13,703 bases of DNA from Selenomonadaceae bacterium (lineage in GTDB: Bacteria; Bacillota; Negativicutes; Selenomonadales; Selenomonadaceae). Made by a program: the position numbers and the translations under genes. Numbering within the stretch: the first letter of the stretch is position 1; each line of letters opens with the position of its first letter. Below are positions 6,801-12,587 of the stretch, piece after piece. The stretch lies in contig JAFXOC010000005.1 of assembly GCA_017529085.1 (NCBI GenBank), positions 1 to 13,703 of the forward strand. Direction: 5' to 3'. Below the pieces are notes generated by a model. That model saw only the letters and a list, made by a program, of their open reading frames with translations, was not told the origin of the DNA and did not search any database.

Positions 6801-8681
6801 AAGGATGGTTATTACTTCGGCAGCGCAGTAAACGCAACCGTTACCGATTTTGGTTTTGTAAATTCCTTGGGAAGCGCTAAAACTGCCGCTTCGGGCGCGG
6901 ATATCATCTATCTTTCAAGCGTTGCCGATACGATCGGAACTGTTAAATATTCAAGCGGCATTTTAAAGATTGGCGATAGCGTGGTTCTTCAGGGAGCAAA
7001 TAAGACGGACACGACGGTTTACGCTTTGATTGCCGCGTCGGGGAAAGATGCTAAAACTTACAGTATCAACGCAAGCGGCGCAAGTTTGGTCGGAGCTTCA
7101 AGCAGCAGCGGTACCGATACGCCTAAGGGCGGAACCGATACGGTTACGGTTTCCGGCGGCACGGTTACTTACGAGTCGGTTAAGGGCTCTTCCGGTACCG
7201 ACGGAACCACGTTTACCCTTACCGGGAAAACCGGCGCTTCTTATGTAGACCTTTCGGCGGCGACGGGTAATTCCATTATCAAGGGAATAAAAACTTATAA
7301 CGGCTCTAACGACAGCACCGCGACCGTCATAAACACTTCGGGCGCCGTTGAGAGCATTACTTCAAGCATAGACTCAAGCGGAAACTTAGTATTGAAAGAC
7401 GGCAGCAAAACAATCACCATTGAAGATTTTGAAGCCGGCAGCGCAATAAAGTTGGGCACCGCCAAGAAACAAGAAGTCGCTGTAATAGGCGGCACAGGGA
7501 ATACCGCCGTTGCCAGCGGGCTTGGCTCGGCTGATTATTATCTTGGCGCGTCGGGCGGGAACACTACTTTCGATTTTAGGAATACCTCCAAGACATACAT
7601 TGATTTAAGCGGTAATTCCGCTCTTGACGGGGCGACGTACAAATACGTCAAAGGCATAACGGGATCCAGCGACGGCGAGAGCTGGCTTGTATCGGGAACG
7701 GACGCTATAACCTTGCAAGCTGCGGGCAAAGGCGATACGTTGGTCGGCGCAAGCGAAGGCGCGGACACTCTCATATCCGCTTCGAACAAAACCACCAATT
7801 TCTTGCTCCAAAGCGGCAACGGCGCGGACGTTGTGCAAGACTTTGTCTTTGGCACAGGCGTGACTTCGGATCAGATTTTGGTCGATACCACCATATCTTA
7901 CGATGAAACCATCGTCAGCGCGTCAAACGGCAAGGTGAGAATTGGCGAAGGTACTTCCGCTTTAATCTTAAGCGCTTCAGGGAAAGATACCGTGGCTATG
8001 CAGTACAACCACGGAAAGAAGAACCCCGGTATCGCCTTCATCGACACATCCGAAGACGGCGTCAGCATGAAGTTCAACAACAACTACAACATCATGGTCG
8101 GTCAAGGCTCGGTAACTACTGTGGTAGCGGGCTCCGGCGATACCGTTAAGGCGAAAGACAGCACCATGCCGTCGGGTATTGGTTGGAACAGCGACTATCT
8201 CATCAGCAATGTGGGATTGTTGGACGCATCCGCCTCAAACATGACCGCGGCGAACGGCGCGAAACACAGCAGCGATGTTGTAAAAGCTGCGACAGGCTCG
8301 AACTTAGAGCTTATTTGGGTGTGCGGCGGAATCGGCGCAAACTTCTCCGACAAAGGAGACGATACTCTGGTAGCTTCGGGCAAAGGTCACGATGAAATTT
8401 TTGTCGGGGCGAAGATGGGCGACGACGTTATTCAAAACGCCGCCTCGAACGACAAAATAACCTTTATTGATACGAAGGTATCGAATTACGGCGGGGACAT
8501 CAATAAAATCATAACGATAGACGATAAGACCAACACGTTCTCCGCAGTATTTACTGCCAACGGCTCAACGACCACGATTAAGGCAACCACTTATCAGACG
8601 CTGAGTAATACAAAGAATTTAACATTCCACTTTGACGATGTGGATTATGTATGGGACGGAAGTAAATTAAATAAAGCGTAA
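3801..8681 (+). CDS. Main body of giant RTX-like modular surface/secreted protein, out of frame with its N-terminus
   Basis: An open frame of about 1,626 codons continues the gene begun at 3196. In the ON state one protein of 1,828 residues results at 11 G. It has no start of its own with a convincing Shine-Dalgarno; the first candidate is GTG at 3885. Three homologous modules begin with a conserved Trp (codons at 3220, 4458 and 5847; ON-state residues 9, 422 and 885), so they are about 413, 463 and 415 residues long. Each contains [VKT]IGIY.T...VYAFAST, an LTL[KQ] strand region, RTX-like calcium-binding motifs such as GGNGNDSID, GGEGNDSLN and GGSGNDTYN, then a GFGF/DFGF segment and a VYA.I..SG.......GAS[LV] end. 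Thr/Pro/Gly/Asp-rich linkers separate the modules. A different C-terminal region of about 530 residues has further Gly-Asp motifs (GADVVQDFVFG, GKGHDEIFVGAKMGDDVI), resembling C-termini of type I secreted proteins. The RTX motifs are scattered, not in a tandem block. Adhesin or surface-layer function is inference; no secretion genes are nearby. Confidence 0.85.
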   Translation, partial: VENGTNILTLKSTSTSLDLKVTTSSSGNVSVLGGNGNDSIDIASITGGSTTMTLDAGDDSVKIASLTGGSVSANLGDGNDSIEIGGIAADTKVTLTGGSGNDTYNLKNISGNVTITDFGFASGFDGGEKDGNLGIDTIYVANLEESNLSNITYSKDEHKVTIDSNITLTVTGNDEADEVYAMIGKSGETAQTYKITSGGASLEDTEDTPQEDNDNILNDWTGTINKDKGKEINQPDGSEYYLFTGIDNLNLAGGNTPSGVKIGIYQTSDKVYAFASTATTEVPSKIKISESGEEVAEDNATLVASGSGTINGNKIDSISLTLQNGADLKTLGFSGSDITSITNADSEKTIYSSGNLTVGSITSAGDKTLTLKAGSDPLNVEVTTSTSGKIDVVGGEGNDSLNIAKVEGDLTATLGAGADNVEIAELASNKKLEIKDVGTGDDKITVNKVSGTGTFTISDSGSNTINATVESDGKVELNGDIGTLEGQSGTSFDSVTVQKTENHLAVSAATDKAIELESAVIGGQVSIAGSDKNDNFDIAGVSDSNNNGLTLTGGKGNDTYKLNGNINATIIGFGFVSADSQPGELGKDIIYVNDIASKLSDKSIKIVDNKVTIGKVALSVASGTTVVYANIASGTGDDSIKIYKIGTDGASVLGDTPEDTSQGGGTTPSGDDTQAGATLLGDWTSLDTAKGAKLTDSEGELTYSLFNGMTLKNVSGITKDVTIGIYKTNDGVYAFASTFANNNTDDSASLIASGTGKLSGGKVSDITLTLQSGAESTTLGFTGENVSGITNSAKANTIYSSGSLSVNNIVSKDSILTLKPGSDSLSVMAKSSSGKVDIVGGDKVDSVEITKVEGTLNATLGSGDDSVEIAELASGANLTIKDVGVDKDNIDLTKVLGTATFIAAGSGDSSIDAAVGSGGQAVLQVTGAGTLTGGSGTSLIDTSIKKSDSLLIVSASGKTSINGASVNGKVSVVGSTGADYFNIAYCPTANDKITLTGGSGKDGYYFGSAVNATVTDFGFVNSLGSAKTAASGADIIYLSSVADTIGTVKYSSGILKIGDSVVLQGANKTDTTVYALIAASGKDAKTYSINASGASLVGASSSSGTDTPKGGTDTVTVSGGTVTYESVKGSSGTDGTTFTLTGKTGASYVDLSAATGNSIIKGIKTYNGSNDSTATVINTSGAVESITSSIDSSGNLVLKDGSKTITIEDFEAGSAIKLGTAKKQEVAVIGGTGNTAVASGLGSADYYLGASGGNTTFDFRNTSKTYIDLSGNSALDGATYKYVKGITGSSDGESWLVSGTDAITLQAAGKGDTLVGASEGADTLISASNKTTNFLLQSGNGADVVQDFVFGTGVTSDQILVDTTISYDETIVSASNGKVRIGEGTSALILSASGKDTVAMQYNHGKKNPGIAFIDTSEDGVSMKFNNNYNIMVGQGSVTTVVAGSGDTVKAKDSTMPSGIGWNSDYLISNVGLLDASASNMTAANGAKHSSDVVKAATGSNLELIWVCGGIGANFSDKGDDTLVASGKGHDEIFVGAKMGDDVIQNAASNDKITFIDTKVSNYGGDINKIITIDDKTNTFSAVFTANGSTTTIKATTYQTLSNTKNLTFHFDDVDYVWDGSKLNKA

Positions 8682-8703
8682 AACTGAGTAAACGTAACTA
8701 CAA

Positions 8704-8741
8704 AACCCCTCTCTGCTTTTTTTGCATAGAGGGGTTAAATT
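8704..8741 (+). terminator. Rho-independent terminator of the giant protein gene
   Basis: AACCCCTCT (8704-8712) pairs with AGAGGGGTT (8728-8736), with a TGC/GCA pairing possible further in, and AAATTTTT follows. It lies 22 bases after the stop codon. Confidence 0.85.
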
Positions 8742-8745
8742 TTTC

Positions 8746-8774
8746 GTGCAAAATTTTTGTTTTTATGCTAAAAT
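8746..8774 (+). promoter_or_regulatory. Extended -10 promoter of the recombinase gene
   Basis: TGCTAAAAT (8766-8774) is an extended -10 (TG-N-TAAAAT). GTGCAA at 8746-8751 is a weak -35 with a 17-base spacer. The leader of roughly 55 bases before the ATG at 8835 contains no structure that I recognise. Confidence 0.45.
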
Positions 8775-8834
8775 GAAAAGCAGGTGAAAGCGGTGCAAGG
8801 ATGATAAATCCCTAACGAAAAATGGTGGAATAAT

Positions 8835-9821
8835 ATGAAAGAACTTGAAGTTTTAAGCGCCAATACGCTGACAAAATCAGCGGAGACCGAGGCGTTGACG
8901 CCGGATTTTTATGTGCTTCGTTATAAAGAATTTTTGCCGATGTATATTTCTCACGGTATGCCTTCGAACGATACGCTCGCTACGTATTATTCGGCGATAA
9001 ATCAATTTTTGGCGTGGTGCAGGGCAGGCAACGCCCATCCGTTGTATTTGCAGGATTTTCAACTTCGAATGTACCGTAAGACGTTGACGGACAGCGGTTA
9101 TAAAGATGACAGCATAGCGGTAAAAATAATAGCGGTGCGATTGTTTTACGAAGTCGCGGTAAAATTGAAACTGATTCCCGAAAATCCATGCAAGGATATT
9201 GTAACGTCAAGTTCTTTTGCGCAGGACGAGATGATAAGGTTTTATTCGACGGAACAGATTAAGAGCATTTGCGAATTTTTTGAGGATGAAAAAGATGATT
9301 TTGTAAGGCTTCGCAATATAGCGGCGGTTTACTTGATGGCTGTCGAAGGCTTGCGCTGCGTCGAGGTGCACAGAGCGAACAGAGAGGATATTGACTTTGA
9401 GCGGGGCATAATGCAGGTTCGGGGCAAAGGGCACGGACGGCAGATTTTTCCGTGTTACGAAACTTTAAATATGATAAAGGCTTATTTGGCGGCTTGCCCC
9501 CCGCTTGATAAAATCGGGAAAGACGGAATTCTTACGCCGCTTTTTCTCTCGAACGCTAAATTTACAAGATACAATCGTATTACAAGGGACGGGTTGAGGT
9601 ATGTGCTAAATAAGGCGCTGAAGAGTTTGGGCATTAAGGTTGAAGGCTCGTCCTGTCATATTTTGCGGCATAGCTGCGGCACCAATCTATATGCGGCGAA
9701 AAAAGATTTAAGGCTTGTGCAGGACGTATTGGGGCATCGCGACCCAAAGACAACGGCGCGTTACGCGCATCTTGCGAACAGAATAAGCAATAGGGGTACG
9801 GAAGCTATTGTGCCTCGGTGA
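8835..9821 (+). CDS. Tyrosine recombinase (phage-integrase/Xer type)
   Basis: A 328-residue site-specific DNA recombinase that cuts and rejoins DNA through a covalent phosphotyrosine. The N-terminal SAM-like core-binding domain covers about residues 25-115 (YKEFLPMYISHG, TYYSAINQFLAWC, VRLFYEVAVKLKLI). The catalytic domain follows with the full set of active-site residues: Arg174 (EGLRCVEV), Lys198 (VRGKGHGRQ), His275 and Arg278 (CHILRHSCGTNL), His301 (LGHRDPKTTARY) and Tyr310 (ARYAH). It therefore looks active. GGTGG (8824-8828) lies six bases before the ATG. Length and layout resemble XerC/XerD and the stand-alone recombinases that control DNA inversions. It has its own promoter and terminator, so it is a single transcription unit. 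Its place just after a phase-variable surface gene invites a role there, but no inverted repeat flanking a promoter was found. It could equally be a remnant of an integrated element. Confidence 0.93.
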   Translation: MKELEVLSANTLTKSAETEALTPDFYVLRYKEFLPMYISHGMPSNDTLATYYSAINQFLAWCRAGNAHPLYLQDFQLRMYRKTLTDSGYKDDSIAVKIIAVRLFYEVAVKLKLIPENPCKDIVTSSSFAQDEMIRFYSTEQIKSICEFFEDEKDDFVRLRNIAAVYLMAVEGLRCVEVHRANREDIDFERGIMQVRGKGHGRQIFPCYETLNMIKAYLAACPPLDKIGKDGILTPLFLSNAKFTRYNRITRDGLRYVLNKALKSLGIKVEGSSCHILRHSCGTNLYAAKKDLRLVQDVLGHRDPKTTARYAHLANRISNRGTEAIVPR

Positions 9822-9823
9822 AG

Positions 9824-9869
9824 AAAAGCGGCGGTTTCGTTTTTGTAAAACCGCCGCTTTTTGTATTTT
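9824..9869 (+). terminator. Rho-independent terminator of the recombinase gene
   Basis: A 14-bp stem (9824-9837 with 9848-9861) has a GCGGCGG/CCGCCGC core, a 10-base loop and a following T-rich tract. It lies two bases after the stop. Confidence 0.95.
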
Positions 9870-9881
9870 TTTGAAATAAAT

Positions 9882-9910
9882 TTGCCCAAAAAGAAAATTT
9901 GGGTTATACT
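9882..9910 (+). promoter_or_regulatory. Promoter with an internal dyad ahead of the secreted-protein gene
   Basis: TTGCCC (9882-9887) and TATACT (9905-9910) are separated by exactly 17 bases, a good sigma-A-type promoter. An inverted repeat, CCCAAA (9885-9890) with TTTGGG (9898-9903), fills the spacer, where a repressor could bind. The dyad is short and may be chance. Confidence 0.6.
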
Positions 9911-9941
9911 TATTCAAAAGAAACTATAGGGAGCGATTTAT

Positions 9942-10910
9942 ATGAAAAAAGTTTTGGCTGTTATGGTTGCTTTTTTTGCCTTCGCTTGTTTTTTGCCTGC
10001 GGCAAACGCCGCCGGTTGGTATTGGCTAAGTTCCGACGCTAAATACACCAAGGAATTTGATCCTTCTTCCGTGGTTGTCACCAAAGCGAAGAACGTCAAC
10101 GGAAAATCTATCGCCACAGAAATTATGGTTTGGACAAGAACAGCGTATTCATACGAAGGCGCAAAGGAAACCATCAAAGGCTACGATAATATGGGAAACG
10201 TAATAAAAAAACCCGAAAACCTAGCGTACAGTTTGGCTCAGGCGGTTATTAACCCGCAGGAGCGCACACTATATTATAAGCAGGAAATTTTCTACAATCA
10301 AAAGGGGGAGCCTATTTATAATCGCGATAAAGGCAGAGTTAAAGAGATAAATTCACAATCCTTTGACGAAGCTTTCTACGCCTCCGCTGTGGACGAAGTT
10401 TTTCGTATGGGCGAAATGGCGAGGTGCAAGGCTAAAGACAGGTGGATTACCCTTTGGACGGCGCCTGTCGCAAAAGAAACGGTGACTGTTACGGCAGATA
10501 CGACGACGTTTCGATTGAGAGGCGATAATCTCATCTTTTGGGAATGGGAAGAGCATAAGGATCTCAATAACAAAATCACGGAAATTCGCTTTCAAAAAAA
10601 GCGGATAAATATAAAAACTCAAGCGGTACAACTCGTTTCAGGCAGAGTTTGGACGGATAAAAAAGGCTGGAGCAATATTTCAGACCCGTACGAAGGACGC
10701 TATCATAAGATAGACGCGACTTCACCCGCCCTAAAAGGCGCGGAAAGGCTCGTGGCTTACGCCAAAGGTTATTCCGTTTGGGTAAACCGCTATAGAACCG
10801 ATTTGCCGCAGGAAAATAAACAAGAAAGCGCAAAAACGGCGGAGAAACCCGCTGCCCCAGTAACTGCCAATCAGTCTAAAGGCAAGCCTCAAATTAGCGT
10901 GAAAAAATAA
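9942..10910 (+). CDS. Secreted protein of unknown function
   Basis: A 322-residue protein with a clear Sec signal peptide: MKK, a hydrophobic core (VLAVMVAFFAFACFLP) and likely cleavage after ANA (residues 21-23). The Cys at 16 is not in a proper lipobox, so this is probably a soluble periplasmic or surface protein. The mature part starts GWYWLSSDAKYTKEFDPSSV and is rich in Trp, Tyr and beta-strand patterns. It may contain two related halves, one near residues 25-80 (W..SSDAKYT, VWTRTAYSYEG) and one near 235-285 (GRVWTDKKGW, YAKGYSVWVNRY), each with the flavour of small surface-adhesin domains; this is a weak impression. The last 35 residues are a Lys/Gln/Pro/Ala-rich, probably disordered tail. 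AGGGAG (9928-9933) lies eight bases before the ATG. I do not recognise the family. Confidence 0.85.
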   Translation: MKKVLAVMVAFFAFACFLPAANAAGWYWLSSDAKYTKEFDPSSVVVTKAKNVNGKSIATEIMVWTRTAYSYEGAKETIKGYDNMGNVIKKPENLAYSLAQAVINPQERTLYYKQEIFYNQKGEPIYNRDKGRVKEINSQSFDEAFYASAVDEVFRMGEMARCKAKDRWITLWTAPVAKETVTVTADTTTFRLRGDNLIFWEWEEHKDLNNKITEIRFQKKRINIKTQAVQLVSGRVWTDKKGWSNISDPYEGRYHKIDATSPALKGAERLVAYAKGYSVWVNRYRTDLPQENKQESAKTAEKPAAPVTANQSKGKPQISVKK

Positions 10911-10925
10911 AACCAGTTATTTAAG

Positions 10926-10996
10926 TTTTTTCTCTCTCTTTCTTTGCTTCTTTCTTTCTCACTCTTTTTTACAAAAAAGAGAGAGAAAGAAAGAAG
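10926..10996 (+). repeat. Intergenic triplex-capable element, copy 1
   Basis: Three tracts lie in a row: pyrimidine arm 10926-10945, spacer GCTTC, pyrimidine arm 10951-10970, spacer AC, purine arm 10973-10992, followed by GAAG. The two pyrimidine arms are mirror images at 19 of 20 positions. The second pyrimidine arm pairs with the purine arm at 19 of 20 positions, and GAAG can extend the stem by pairing with CTTC of the spacer. No T-run follows, so it is not a standard terminator. It starts 15 bases after the preceding stop and ends 26 bases before metA. A homologous copy follows hydE. Confidence 0.8.
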
Positions 10997-11022
10997 AAAC
11001 TACGACTAAGGGAAGAAAACTA

Positions 11023-11958
11023 ATGCCGATAAAGATACCCAATCAGTTGCCAGCCGCGGAAGTTTTGGAAGGCGAGAACATATTTTTCATGGACGCGGAT
11101 AGGGCATATAGCCAGGATATAAGACCGCTTAGACTTTTGATACTAAATTTGATGCCGCTTAAAGCCGTGACGGAGACCCAATTGTTGAGACTTTTAGGAA
11201 ATACGCCTCTACAGGTTGAAGTTGATTTTATCTACACGGAGTCTTATACGCCGTCGCATACGCCGATGGACCATTTGACGGAGTTTTACGGGACGTTCCA
11301 TGAGGTGCGTCATAGGAAGTACGACGGATTTTTGGTTACGGGAGCGCCGGTAGAGCATTTGGCGTTTGAGGACGTGGCTTACGCGGAGGAGCTTGACGAA
11401 ATTTTTGAGTGGAGCAGGTCAAACGCGTATTCAACTTTTCATATATGCTGGGGAGCGCAAGCGGGACTTTATTATCATTACGGCGTGCCTAAATATTATA
11501 TGGAAGAAAAAATTTCGGGGGTGTTTCCGCACAGAATATTGACGCAGCACGAAAAGCTTTTGAGAGGCTTTGACGACAGGTTTTTCGTGCCGCATTCGAG
11601 ACATTCGCGGAATAAGAAGGAAGATATAGAGAAAATCCCGGAGCTTACGATTTTGGCTGAGATGGAATCGGGAGATCCTTATATAATCGCTAATTTAGAG
11701 GAGCGGCAATTCTTTATAACGGGTCACGCGGAATATGATCCATTGACGCTTCACAACGAATATGTACGGGATATGAAAGCCGGGCTTAATCCTAATGTGC
11801 CCGAAAATTATTATCCCGACGACGATCCGACAAAGACGCCGATAGTGTGTTGGAGGTCGGTTGCCCACATGCTTTTTGCAAATTGGCTGAATTATTATGT
11901 TTATCAGGGTACGCCATACGAATTGGACGAGCTTTTCAGAGATCACAGGGAAGGTTAG
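11023..11958 (+). CDS. metA: Homoserine O-acetyltransferase, MetA family
   Basis: A cytoplasmic enzyme of methionine synthesis that acylates the hydroxyl of L-homoserine. The 311 residues match the family length, and residue numbering coincides with that of characterised MetA proteins. The catalytic Cys142 lies in HICWGAQAGLYYHYGVPKY, and His235 and Glu237 in FITGHAEYD. In this family Glu at position 111 favours acetyl-CoA and Gly favours succinyl-CoA. Here GAPVEHLAFEDV places Glu at 111, so O-acetylhomoserine is the likely product, although databases often label such proteins succinyltransferase. A Shine-Dalgarno AAGGGA (11008-11013) precedes the ATG. The next gene starts two bases after the stop, which makes this the first gene of a three-gene operon. 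I saw no SAM riboswitch or T-box in the 112 bases upstream; they hold the triplex-capable repeat. Confidence 0.95.
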   Translation: MPIKIPNQLPAAEVLEGENIFFMDADRAYSQDIRPLRLLILNLMPLKAVTETQLLRLLGNTPLQVEVDFIYTESYTPSHTPMDHLTEFYGTFHEVRHRKYDGFLVTGAPVEHLAFEDVAYAEELDEIFEWSRSNAYSTFHICWGAQAGLYYHYGVPKYYMEEKISGVFPHRILTQHEKLLRGFDDRFFVPHSRHSRNKKEDIEKIPELTILAEMESGDPYIIANLEERQFFITGHAEYDPLTLHNEYVRDMKAGLNPNVPENYYPDDDPTKTPIVCWRSVAHMLFANWLNYYVYQGTPYELDELFRDHREG

Positions 11959-11960
11959 AT

Positions 11961-12587
11961 ATGAAAAAGACAATTATAGCCGTAGGAATTATGCTTGCTC
12001 TGCCTTTTGTGGCTTTTGCTGCGCCGCAAATCCAGCCGTTGCCGCCCAATATCTTTGAATGGGTGCAGTCTTCGGCGAGATCTGGATATTGGTTCAATAA
12101 GCAAGAGATGTATTACGGCATAAAAAACGGCGTGATAGATAAGAATTTGCTTACCGTGCCCGTGATGAAAGTATATGACGATGTGCAGATAAACGAAGTC
12201 ATAACGAAGAGACGCTGGCATGACGCAAGTTTGCAGGGGTATGAGATTTTGGCGGGCGCCGCGGAGTATTTAGAGTTTAATTTGAAGGCAAGAGAAGTTA
12301 CGATAAAACGTCATGAAGACCTTGACAATACATGGACGACTCTTTCGAGCGAAATGCCAAATCGCAGGGTTTATCTGGATAAATTAAGCGATAAGAATGT
12401 GGACAAAATATTTTACATCGCCATTTTGGAATATGCGGATAAGCATAAGGAAGAAATTTTGGAGCGTTCGCTGAAAAAGGGAAAGTTGCCCGAGGTAAAG
12501 ACGGAGGTAAAAAAAGATAAAAAGAATAAAAATGACAAAAAAGACAAAAAGGAAAGGAACAGCACAAAAGTAAAAAATGACCGATAA
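11961..12587 (+). CDS. Small secreted protein of unknown function with Lys-rich tail
   Basis: A 208-residue protein with a Sec signal peptide (MKKTIIAVGIMLALPFVAFA, cleavage likely after AFA at 18-20). The start at 11961 was chosen because AGGGAAGG lies just upstream and the signal peptide begins there. The same frame is open from GTG 11847, but that would add 38 residues overlapping metA and bury the signal peptide. The mature domain (about residues 21-170) has Trp- and Tyr-rich patches (FEWVQSSARSGYWFNKQ) and a mix of helix and strand. The tail from about 175 is dominated by Lys, Asp and Asn (VKKDKKNKNDKKDKKE) and is probably disordered and exposed. No family is recognised. It sits two bases after metA and overlaps hydE by 11 bases, so it is co-transcribed, but no functional tie to either is evident. 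Confidence 0.85.
   Translation: MKKTIIAVGIMLALPFVAFAAPQIQPLPPNIFEWVQSSARSGYWFNKQEMYYGIKNGVIDKNLLTVPVMKVYDDVQINEVITKRRWHDASLQGYEILAGAAEYLEFNLKAREVTIKRHEDLDNTWTTLSSEMPNRRVYLDKLSDKNVDKIFYIAILEYADKHKEEILERSLKKGKLPEVKTEVKKDKKNKNDKKDKKERNSTKVKNDR

Noticed and set aside
3359..8395. Many open frames of 60-150 codons on both strands inside the giant gene
   Set aside because: They arise from the repetitive Gly/Ser/Asp-rich coding sequence, lack Shine-Dalgarno sites and have no recognisable protein character.
3900..8460. CRISPR-like or tandem DNA repeat array
   Set aside because: The repeats are protein-coding modules of over 400 codons with diverged DNA, without regular short repeats and spacers.
3885..8681. 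Independent gene starting at GTG 3885
   Set aside because: There is no Shine-Dalgarno before it, the open frame extends back to the poly-G tract, and residues before 3885 match the module repeats. It is the continuation of the gene begun at 3196.
10926..10996. Plain Rho-independent terminator
   Set aside because: No T-run follows the purine arm on the plus strand and none fits on the minus strand; the T-rich part precedes the stem. A Rho-independent role cannot be excluded, but the standard form is absent.
11847..12587. Longer form of the secreted protein starting at GTG 11847
   Set aside because: It would overlap metA by 112 bases and bury the signal peptide; a good ribosome site precedes ATG 11961.
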